Below, piece after piece: positions 1-4,941 of a DNA stretch of 7,258 nt. How positions within the stretch are numbered: position 1 is the first letter of the stretch; the number at the start of each line of letters is the position of its first letter. A model generated the notes under the pieces. It saw nothing but the letters and a program-made list of their open reading frames with translations, was not told the origin of the DNA and did no database searches. Position numbers and translations under genes: made by a program. The stretch is from Fretibacterium sp. (GTDB lineage Bacteria > Synergistota > Synergistia > Synergistales > Aminobacteriaceae), in NCBI GenBank assembly GCA_016280565.1, contig JAEEGY010000143.1:1-7258 (forward strand), given 5' to 3'.

Positions 1-3000
1 AAAAAAAGCTGTCAAGCCCTATACCGGTTCTGATCCAAGCCACAACGTAACCAGCGCAACCGTCACCCTCGACCACTGCGCCGTGAGTAAAAACGCTATC
101 AACAGCACAACGGTTACGGACGGCGGCGGCTGCATCACCACACTGGCCGGCGTCGGCTCCCAGTCCACAAAAAAGAACGGCGAAATCGAGCACACGGTGT
201 ATAGGGACAACGTCGCATTGCAGGGCCTCATGGGCAAAGGCAAGACTGGGACCGGCGTCACGACCGACCAGCTCGGCAACAAACGCCCGGCCTCACCCAG
301 CATCGGCGCGGTGGAGATCGAGGCCCAGTCCGGCGGGGACACGCCGCTCACCGTCGCCACGCCAACCTTCAACCCCGCGGCGGGAACCTATACCGGCGCG
401 CAGAGCGTGACGATCTCCTGCAAGACGGAGGGCGCGACGATACACTACACGACGGACGGCAGCGATCCCACAAAAAGCAGCACGCGCTACACCAGTCCGG
501 TCCGCATCAGCACCACCACCACCCTCAAGGCTATTGCTGTGAAGGACGGCGTGGAAAGCTCTGTCGCCACGGCAACCTACACCATCAACTCCGGCGGCTC
601 CGGCAGCGGCTCCAGCGGCAGCAACACCCCTGTCACTCCGGACAGCGGCTCCACCGGCAACGGCTCCGGCGGCGGCTCCGTCACCGACGTCAACGTCACC
701 CTCACGCTGGAACGTTCGTGGGCAACGGTACAACAGGGCATGACAGACACATCGGTGCAGTGCAAAGCCAATGCCTGGGCGAAGTACAGCAACGGCACCA
801 CGAAAACCCTCACCCCCAATCTGAGCCTTGTGCTCAAGGACAAGTTTCCATGGATAACCATCAGCGGAGGAATTGTGCAACTCAGCCCGGGGACGGACGT
901 TAAGGCCGGCGAATACACGGTCACGGTCAAGGCCACGGCCACGGACAGCGGCAAGACCGCGTTCGACACCGCCACGCTGAGAGTCGTGGTGGTGGCGCAA
1001 AAGCTCCCGTCCATGCCTAAGCTTATCAAGTCCGTTGCCGTCACCCTCACGCCACGCGCCGAGACCCTCGCCGTCGAGCCAGGGGGCACGGCCACCGCGA
1101 CCTTCACGGCCACGGCCACGGCCACGATGACCGACGGCACGACGCAGGTCCAGACCCCGAAGCTGAGCCTGAAATCGGCTTACGGCTGGATAACGCTTGA
1201 CGCCAACACCGGCGTCGTCACGGCCAAACCGGGCAGGGATGTCGCGTCCGGCTCCTACACGGCCACGCTCACCGCCACGGGCACGGCTGGCGGACTCATC
1301 ACAAAAACCGCCATATCCGTTCTCACCGTCAACGTCACCGCCACGAAGTTTGACTACGAGCTCACCGTCGCGCCGGCTTCCCTGACGGTAGCTGTCGGCC
1401 AGACGGCCACGCTGGGCCTGAGGGACAATGTCAGGGTCGAGAAGGTGTATGGGAACGGCACGAGGCAGACCGTCAACGCGGAGCTGACCTTTGCGCCGGG
1501 CGAAGGCTGGCCCTCGTGGCTGACCCTCGGCGCGAACGGCACGGTCACCGCGAACCCGCCTGAGGCTGGCACGGTGAACGCCAAATTCAGCGTGACCGCA
1601 GCGGTGGACGGCCAGACCAGGACCGGGGAGGGCACCCTCGCCGTCAATGTCAAGGATGTGCAAAAGCCGGCGAAGATCACGACCAACAGCCTGAGCATGG
1701 GCCTGCTCGGCGTCAAGCGCAACGAACGTTACAGGGGGGGGCTTTACGCCGATGGAGATAGGCCCATCATGTGGAGCGTCCCGGCGGGGGCACTGCCTCC
1801 GGGCCTGAAACTCACCGAGGACGGCGTGATCAGCGGCACGATCCCGGAGGACGCTGAACTTAAGACGTACACCTTCACCGTGCGGGCCTGGAACTCCGCC
1901 GGCGCCGACGAGAAGGAGTTCTCAATCAAGGTCGGGGGCACGCCGCCGTCCGGCCCCATGGTTGAGACAGCCCCCAGGAAGGGCGAGGCAATAAAGAAGA
2001 ACAGTACCTTCGATGTGAAGTTATATGTGACGAGGGGGGATAAGCCCATCACGTATGTATTGGGTGCCACGAAAGGAGTGAGAGACGGAGTACAACAGGC
2101 CTCTGTGAACACTGAGGACCCATGCGTGAAGGCTACAGTGTACTCCGACTACTGCCTGTACACGTGCAAATATACCGGGGAGTCGTGCCGATACGAAATC
2201 TATGTCCAAGCCATAAACAGCTTCGGCCAGCTCTCGGGCGGCACGATTGTGAAAGTCGAGAAGAAAAATGAAACTAAGGGGAACATAGCCTCCTCTGGAG
2301 GCGCATCCCCATCCCCGGAATACGCCATCATCCTGGCCGACGAGCCTGACGACGGCGAACCGTCCGGCGTGACGTACTTCCACAACGGGTACGCGGACGA
2401 GGAGGGGAACATCACGGCGGTGATCGGCAAGGCCGCGGACGGCGTGGAGAACAGCCCCTACCGCTTCGACAGCGTGGACGAACTGTTGCTTGCGGAAAAC
2501 CTGAAGGAACAGCTGGGCAATATTGTCGCTCTGGAGTTCAGAGCCGGCGCGGTCCTGCCCGACCTGCTGACCAGCATGGACCTCTCGGACCTGAAGGCCC
2601 TGTCGGAGCTGGCCATCGACAACGGCAATTTGACCTCGCTGGACCTGAGCGGCAACACGCAGCTGAAGAAGCTGTCGCTGTTCAGCTGCGAAAAACTGGA
2701 GACGCTGAACGTAAGCGGGTGCGTCAGCCTCGTGAGCCTGAGCGCGAACGTCTGCCCCAACCTTGCCAGTCTGAACGCGGCTGGCTGCGCGGCGCTGGAT
2801 ACCGTCGACATGACCGGCTCGGCTGTCGCGGATTTGAACCTGTCCGGCTGTTCGTCCCTGACGCGCCTTGACGCGAACGGAACGGGGATAACCAATCTGG
2901 TCATGAGCGGGTGTTCGTCGCTGACGGACGTGAAACTGAACGGAACGAAACTTAACGCTCTGGATTTGAGCGCGTGTTCCGGGCTTACGTCTCTTTCCCT

Positions 3001-3796
3001 CGCGGACGCGACTGACTTGGTGGAACTGACGCTTCCAACCGGCGTGACGTTCGAGGACTTCACGCTCACGGGCAGCCTTGTGACGGAGCTGAACCTGAGC
3101 GGCTGTCTCTCGATGGACGTGCTGGACCTGAGCGACAACGCCGCGCTGTCAGCTCTGAACGTGAGCGGCAACGACGCGCTGAAGGAGCTGAACGTGCCGA
3201 ACTGCGCGTTTCTGCTGACGCTGAACGCGAGCGGGTGTCCCGCGCTTGAGAAGCTGATTGCCTGGGACTGCGTGAAGCTTTTGTCGATGGACCATGAGGG
3301 CTCCGACGCGCTGCGTGAACTCGGCGTTGGCGGCTGCGATGATATGCGGTCTCTGGACGTGAACGGGAAGTCGCTGGGGCATCTGGACCTGGACGGGCTG
3401 AAGTGGCTGCTGGACGTGGACTGCTCCGACCAGTTCATCGGCGGCGTGGCCATGAGCCAGAGCATGAACCTGAGCGACTACGCCGGCAACGGCCTGAGCC
3501 GCGTGAAGAGTGTTCAGGGTTATGCGGCGGACGGCTCGCCGGTCGCCACCGAGTTCAACGACACCACGGGCGAGGTAACCTTCGCCTCTGTGCCGGAGAG
3601 CGTGAGCTACTCCTACGACACGGGGCTTTACGACTACGCGCTGGACGTGACGCTTTCGTCCGCGGCCGGGCCGGACCCGGACAGCCCCACCAGCAACCGC
3701 GGCGGCGGCGGGTGCGACGCGGGACTGGGCGGATCGTCTGTCCTTGCGCTGCTCACCTTCGCCGCGCTGCTGAGCTCCCGGAGGGGGAAGAAGTAA
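1..3796 (+). CDS. Giant modular surface protein with Ig-like domains, nested LRR array and Synergist-CTERM sorting signal (5' partial)
   Basis: The frame is open from nucleotide 2 to the TAA at 3794-3796 with no stop, so the gene begins upstream. The GTG at 83 is an internal valine codon, not a start. Of the protein, 1264 residues are visible. Domains in order by nucleotide: tail of a beta-helix/choice-of-anchor-Q-like region (2-325), chitobiase C-terminal-like domain (353-586), Gly/Ser/Thr linker (587-685), three related Ig-like domains (689-1666), He_PIG-type domain (1667-1936), Cys-containing module (1937-2290), LRR cap and nested LRR array (about 2320-3427), C-terminal cap and Pro/Asp/Gly spacer (3428-3712), and sorting signal (3701-3793). 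This is the build of an exported adhesin-like or ligand-binding protein displayed on the cell surface. No catalytic residues are recognisable. The ligand is unknown, and adhesion or host/community interaction is inferred from architecture only. A hairpin terminator follows the stop closely. Domain names rest on motif recognition; the open frame and gene reality are near certain. Confidence 0.95.
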   Translation, partial: KKAVKPYTGSDPSHNVTSATVTLDHCAVSKNAINSTTVTDGGGCITTLAGVGSQSTKKNGEIEHTVYRDNVALQGLMGKGKTGTGVTTDQLGNKRPASPSIGAVEIEAQSGGDTPLTVATPTFNPAAGTYTGAQSVTISCKTEGATIHYTTDGSDPTKSSTRYTSPVRISTTTTLKAIAVKDGVESSVATATYTINSGGSGSGSSGSNTPVTPDSGSTGNGSGGGSVTDVNVTLTLERSWATVQQGMTDTSVQCKANAWAKYSNGTTKTLTPNLSLVLKDKFPWITISGGIVQLSPGTDVKAGEYTVTVKATATDSGKTAFDTATLRVVVVAQKLPSMPKLIKSVAVTLTPRAETLAVEPGGTATATFTATATATMTDGTTQVQTPKLSLKSAYGWITLDANTGVVTAKPGRDVASGSYTATLTATGTAGGLITKTAISVLTVNVTATKFDYELTVAPASLTVAVGQTATLGLRDNVRVEKVYGNGTRQTVNAELTFAPGEGWPSWLTLGANGTVTANPPEAGTVNAKFSVTAAVDGQTRTGEGTLAVNVKDVQKPAKITTNSLSMGLLGVKRNERYRGGLYADGDRPIMWSVPAGALPPGLKLTEDGVISGTIPEDAELKTYTFTVRAWNSAGADEKEFSIKVGGTPPSGPMVETAPRKGEAIKKNSTFDVKLYVTRGDKPITYVLGATKGVRDGVQQASVNTEDPCVKATVYSDYCLYTCKYTGESCRYEIYVQAINSFGQLSGGTIVKVEKKNETKGNIASSGGASPSPEYAIILADEPDDGEPSGVTYFHNGYADEEGNITAVIGKAADGVENSPYRFDSVDELLLAENLKEQLGNIVALEFRAGAVLPDLLTSMDLSDLKALSELAIDNGNLTSLDLSGNTQLKKLSLFSCEKLETLNVSGCVSLVSLSANVCPNLASLNAAGCAALDTVDMTGSAVADLNLSGCSSLTRLDANGTGITNLVMSGCSSLTDVKLNGTKLNALDLSACSGLTSLSLADATDLVELTLPTGVTFEDFTLTGSLVTELNLSGCLSMDVLDLSDNAALSALNVSGNDALKELNVPNCAFLLTLNASGCPALEKLIAWDCVKLLSMDHEGSDALRELGVGGCDDMRSLDVNGKSLGHLDLDGLKWLLDVDCSDQFIGGVAMSQSMNLSDYAGNGLSRVKSVQGYAADGSPVATEFNDTTGEVTFASVPESVSYSYDTGLYDYALDVTLSSAAGPDPDSPTSNRGGGGCDAGLGGSSVLALLTFAALLSSRRGKK
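2..325 (+). other. C-terminal end of a beta-helix / choice-of-anchor-Q-like domain
   Basis: The visible N-terminal stretch has a valine/asparagine/glycine-rich pattern (for example ATVTLDHCAVSKNAI and EHTVYRDNVAL) typical of right-handed beta-helix coils. It closes with a DQLGNKRPASPSIGAVE motif. That motif resembles the D-x-x-G-x-x-R...xIGAxE ending of choice-of-anchor-Q-type bacterial surface proteins. Only the last coils are in the window. The family name is a recognition call from the closing motif and would need a profile search on the full-length protein. Confidence 0.55.
353..586 (+). other. Chitobiase/beta-hexosaminidase C-terminal-like domain (CHB_HEX_C / FN3-associated)
   Basis: The domain starts at a PTFNPAAGTY motif, passes through VTISCKTEGATIHYTTDGSDP (the YTTDGSDPT core lies at 446-472) and ends with TLKAIAVKDG...ATATYTI. 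These are the hallmark positions of the small non-catalytic beta-sandwich found at the C-terminus of chitobiases and in many bacterial surface proteins. Here it is a structural module between the beta-helix and a flexible Gly/Ser linker. The linker (587-685) is rich in GGS, GSG and SGS codons and probably gives a flexible hinge. Confidence 0.8.
689..1666 (+). repeat. Three tandem Ig-like (beta-sandwich) domains
   Basis: Three homologous units start near 689, 1031 and 1349 (about 114, 106 and 106 residues). Each has an N-terminal strand of the VTLTxxxxxxxV type, then a shared [YM]-x-x-GT-x(7)-L-x-[LF] motif, a W-[IL]-T-[IL] motif, a G-x-V-x-x-x-P turn and a closing strand pair rich in alternating Thr/Ala/Val. 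Units 1 and 2 also share PG-x-DV-x-x-G-x-YT; unit 3 has diverged there. The pattern fits bacterial Ig-like stalk domains that space a binding region away from the cell. I cannot assign a specific Pfam family by eye. Confidence 0.75.
1105..1126 (+). repeat. Short in-frame hexamer repeat (CACGGC x 3.7)
   Basis: The hexamer CACGGC is repeated head to tail and encodes an alternating Thr-Ala run in the second Ig-like domain. Gain or loss of a unit keeps the reading frame and would only lengthen or shorten a Thr/Ala strand. It may simply reflect Ala/Thr codon bias, since a shorter GGCCACGGCCACGG run lies near 930. Confidence 0.7.
1667..1936 (+). other. Putative Ig domain of the He_PIG type
   Basis: The stretch reads as a W-S-V-P turn, then LPPGLKLTEDGVISGTI (about 1793-1843), then YTFTVRAWNSAGADEKEFSIKV. 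The LPPGL-x-L-x-x-x-G-x-ISGTP-like core followed by a F-x-V-x-A-x-N-x-x-G strand is the signature of the He_PIG (putative Ig) family, common in large secreted bacterial proteins. It acts as a further spacer domain. A G8 tract (1734-1741) lies near its start. Confidence 0.8.
1734..1741 (+). repeat. Homopolymeric G8 tract inside the coding region
   Basis: Eight consecutive G residues encode part of Arg-Gly-Gly. It is the longest G or C run I noticed in the window; other genes have G6-G7. Reading the shifted frames directly, loss of one G leads to TGA at 1806-1808 and gain of one G leads to TAG at 1759-1761. Slippage either way would remove the LRR array and the sorting signal. Whether slippage occurs is unknown. 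Confidence 0.8.
1937..2290 (+). other. Cys-containing module of lower GC between He_PIG and LRR regions
   Basis: The segment begins with a GGTPPSGP linker, continues with a PITYVLG strand and ends with an INSFGQLSGGT strand, so it may be a degenerate second He_PIG-like domain. It carries four cysteines in a 22-residue stretch (codons at 2123, 2153, 2165 and 2186), which could form two disulfides. A hand count over 1981-2280 gives 152 G+C of 300 (about 51%), against 62-65% in lines counted on either side. Its codons also look less GC-biased. Function is not recognisable. Confidence 0.6.
2567..3427 (+). repeat. Nested leucine-rich repeat array (26 half-units of 10-11 residues) with a cysteine ladder
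   Basis: From LTSMDLSDLKA onward the protein divides almost without gaps into 26 half-units of 10 or 11 residues of the form L-x-x-L-x-[LVA]-x-[GA]-C-x-x, plus a partial last unit. Typical units are LETLNVSGCVS, VADLNLSGCSS and LTSLSLADATD. Two half-units make a 21-22 residue LRR, the nested (IRREKO-type) LRR class described in bacteria. Twelve units have Cys at the usual Asn-ladder position. Their codons start at 2687, 2720, 2753, 2786, 2849, 2912, 2975, 3104, 3203, 3236, 3269 and 3335, spaced by 33-nt and 30-nt steps. The region at 2320-2566 is probably the N-terminal cap. Expected fold is a solenoid with a continuous beta-sheet for ligand binding. Confidence 0.85.
3701..3793 (+). other. 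Synergist-CTERM type C-terminal sorting signal
   Basis: The last 31 residues run GGGGCDAG, a short Gly/Ser spacer, a hydrophobic helix of about 12-15 residues (SSVLALLTFAALL), then SSRRGKK. This Gly-Cys motif, single TM segment and basic tail is the tripartite pattern of the Synergist-CTERM signal, analogous to MYXO-CTERM. Such tails are thought to be processed and the protein anchored at the surface; the invariant Cys (codon 3713-3715) is the expected processing or lipidation point by analogy. A Pro/Asp/Ser-rich spacer precedes it. Confidence 0.85.
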
Positions 3797-3803
3797 GGCA
3801 ACT

Positions 3804-3840
3804 CCCCCCGAAACCTCCACGCTTCGGGGGGATAAATTTT
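3804..3840 (+). terminator. Rho-independent terminator after the surface-protein gene
   Basis: A perfect 9-bp inverted repeat, CCCCCCGAA (3804-3812) and TTCGGGGGG (3823-3831), encloses a 10-base loop, starts 8 bases after the stop codon and is followed by ATAAATTTT. The T tract is imperfect, but the stem is very stable. It most likely ends transcription of the surface-protein gene. Confidence 0.75.
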
Positions 3841-3866
3841 GTGGCATAGTGGATCGTATCAGGTCC

Positions 3867-3916
3867 ACGCCTCCTTTTCTCAGTGTTCGCAACCGCTGGG
3901 AAACGGAGGCGTTTTG
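3867..3916 (+). terminator. Second terminator-like long hairpin
   Basis: ACGCCTCC (3867-3874) pairs perfectly with GGAGGCGT (3905-3912). The stem continues inward through TTTCTCAG against CTGGGAAA with one mismatch and one G-U pair, giving about 16 pairs around a 12-base loop. TTTTG follows. Placement after the first hairpin suggests a back-up terminator. It could instead be an attenuator for the downstream operon if a promoter lies between the two hairpins. Confidence 0.6.
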
Positions 3917-3972
3917 TATTGAAATACCCTCGCAAGTCCTGGCCGGGGCTTACGCGATTTGAGCTTTGATGT

Positions 3973-3980
3973 GATACAAT
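3973..3980 (+). promoter_or_regulatory. Candidate extended -10 promoter for the LmeA-like operon
   Basis: GATACAAT here is preceded by T at 3972, so the sequence reads TG-A-TACAAT: an extended -10 element with five of six bases of the TATAAT consensus (3975-3980). No good -35 is present; TTACGC at 3950 with a 19-base spacer is poor, but extended -10 promoters can work without one. The predicted start near 3987 would give a leader of about 50 bases before the TTG start codon. It lies downstream of both terminators, as expected for an operon promoter. Confidence 0.5.
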
Positions 3981-4001
3981 TTGAGAAAAATACAACGGCT
4001 T

Positions 4002-4029
4002 GGGGACTACGTCCCCCTTCCGGGGAGGT
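4002..4029 (+). promoter_or_regulatory. Ribosome binding site within mutually exclusive leader hairpins
   Basis: GGGGAGG (4022-4028) is a strong Shine-Dalgarno sequence eight bases before the TTG at 4037 and decides that start. Just upstream, GGGGAC (4002-4007) pairs with GTCCCC (4011-4016) around a 3-base loop. The same C-rich strand can instead pair with the Shine-Dalgarno itself: CCCC 4014-4017 with GGGG 4022-4025, or CCTTC 4016-4020 with GGAGG 4024-4028 including one G-U pair. One fold exposes the site and the other hides it. Regulation is inferred, not shown. Confidence 0.5.
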
Positions 4030-4036
4030 ATCTGTC

Positions 4037-4861
4037 TTGAGGATCTTTTTCAGGAATATGGGACTGTTTGCGCTGCTTTTTTTGTTGGGGACTTCAGGGG
4101 GGCCTCTTCCCTCCGGGCTGCGGTTTGGGACCTGTTCCCAGGCATGGGGCGCGGACTTTGAGTTCAAGGGGAAGATCGAACCGGCGGATGACGTCTCGCA
4201 CCTGCTGAACTTTTACGTCAGCCGCTTCACCCCGGAGACGCTGGACCTCACCGTCTCGGGACAGCCGGACGCGACGGGACGCTTTGCGGAACTTTACATG
4301 GACCTCACGGGTGTTATGATCGAAGACGTGCGCCTGGACAAGCTGACCTTCCGGATGTATGGCGTGCAGTTCAACGCCCCGGAGAACTGGGCCTCCGGCA
4401 ACGTGGAGTGCAAGAACGCCCTTCAGATCCACGCGCTCTCCGCCATCCTCCAGAAGGACATCAACAAAAGCCTGGAGGCCAAGACCTTTGGCGACGACGA
4501 CCACTGGCGGGAGGTCTCCCTTGCCATCACCCCAAAGGGGCTGAAGGGGAGGGGGTACTATATGGCCAAGGTGCTCTTCGTGACGCTGGATATCCTCATT
4601 GAGATCGACAGCGGCCTGAAGATCGTGAAGAACAAGGAGCTCTGGCTGGACAACCCGGAGGTGCGGATCAACCGTCTGGACCTGCCGGAGTACATCACGA
4701 ACAAGGCGCTTTCCCAGATCCAGCCGTTGTTGAACCTCAACCGCTTCCCGCTGCCCATGAGCCTGCACAAGGTCACGCTGGAAGAGGGGCGGGCGATCCT
4801 CTCCACGCGCCAGCTCCCCAAGCCGCTGGAAAAAGGCATCTCCTACCATTATGAGCGCTGA
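4037..4861 (+). CDS. Secreted DUF2993/LmeA-family-like lipid-binding protein
   Basis: A TTG start at 4037 gives 274 residues. It is chosen over an upstream in-frame TTG at 3959, which would overlap the promoter, and over ATG 4058, which lacks a well-placed Shine-Dalgarno. The N-terminus MRIFFRN plus hydrophobic MGLFALLFLLG is a signal peptide or anchor. A likely cleavage site is AWG/A around residues 36-39, though the segment between core and site is long. The mature part alternates amphipathic strands and has a central NALQIHALSAILQKDIN-type helix, an AITPKGLKGRG turn and a C-terminal RFPLPMSLHKVTLEEGRAIL motif. These match the general plan of DUF2993 (LmeA-like) proteins, a lipid-binding fold; mycobacterial LmeA binds phospholipid in the periplasm. 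A role in envelope lipid handling is inferred. It is the first gene of a probable operon with the DUF4153 protein 80 bases downstream. Confidence 0.85.
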   Translation: MRIFFRNMGLFALLFLLGTSGGPLPSGLRFGTCSQAWGADFEFKGKIEPADDVSHLLNFYVSRFTPETLDLTVSGQPDATGRFAELYMDLTGVMIEDVRLDKLTFRMYGVQFNAPENWASGNVECKNALQIHALSAILQKDINKSLEAKTFGDDDHWREVSLAITPKGLKGRGYYMAKVLFVTLDILIEIDSGLKIVKNKELWLDNPEVRINRLDLPEYITNKALSQIQPLLNLNRFPLPMSLHKVTLEEGRAILSTRQLPKPLEKGISYHYER

Positions 4862-4909
4862 TCCCGTCATGTGGCGCGTGCGATCGGATCGAGCCTCTTC
4901 CAGGGGGTG

Positions 4910-4927
4910 TGGGGGGTGCTTCCCCCA
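4910..4927 (+). promoter_or_regulatory. Hairpin in the gap before the DUF4153 gene
   Basis: TGGGGG (4910-4915) pairs with CCCCCA (4922-4927) around GTGCTT, and G4909-C4928 extends the stem to 7 pairs. It lies 14 bases before the ATG at 4942, with no T tract behind it, so it is not a standard terminator. A purine run CAGGGGG (4901-4907) lies just before it. If the hairpin folds, that run would come to about 14 bases from the ATG, which otherwise has no Shine-Dalgarno. Function is speculative. Confidence 0.4.
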
Positions 4928-4941
4928 CGTTAAATCCAGCC

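Noticed and set aside
83..85. GTG as the start of the surface-protein gene
   Set aside because: The same frame is open upstream to the window edge with beta-helix-like sequence, and no Shine-Dalgarno precedes it. The gene is truncated by the window.
293..1663. 456-codon open frame on the minus strand
   Set aside because: It is antisense to the Ig-like coding region. Its translation is Arg/Gly/Ala-rich with no domain, and long antisense frames are expected in GC-rich coding DNA. The plus-strand frame carries recognisable domains.
2458..3465. 335-codon open frame on the minus strand opposite the LRR array
   Set aside because: The translation is Ser/Arg-rich and mirrors the LRR repeat on the other strand. 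There is no start signal or domain, so it is a shadow of the repeat.
3842..3850. TGGCATAGT as an extended -10 promoter between the two hairpins
   Set aside because: Only four of six bases match the -10 consensus and no -35 is visible; much weaker than TGATACAAT at 3972-3980.
3916..3927. Palindrome GTATT-GA-AATAC as an operator
   Set aside because: It is perfect but short and AT-rich, sits in a terminator trailer with no promoter clearly overlapping it, and a 5-bp arm arises easily by chance.
3959..3961. Upstream TTG start for the LmeA-like gene
   Set aside because: It has no Shine-Dalgarno, lies before the predicted -10 element and would put about 26 extra polar residues before the signal sequence.
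3797..4036. CRISPR, mobile-element ends or small RNA gene in the intergenic region
   Set aside because: The hairpins there are single copies without regular spacing, there are no flanking target duplications, and the content is explained by terminators, promoter and leader.
4094..4870. 258-codon minus-strand frame opposite the LmeA-like gene
   Set aside because: The plus-strand gene has a Shine-Dalgarno, a signal sequence and a family-like C-terminus. The antisense product is Val/Gln/Arg-rich without recognisable motifs.
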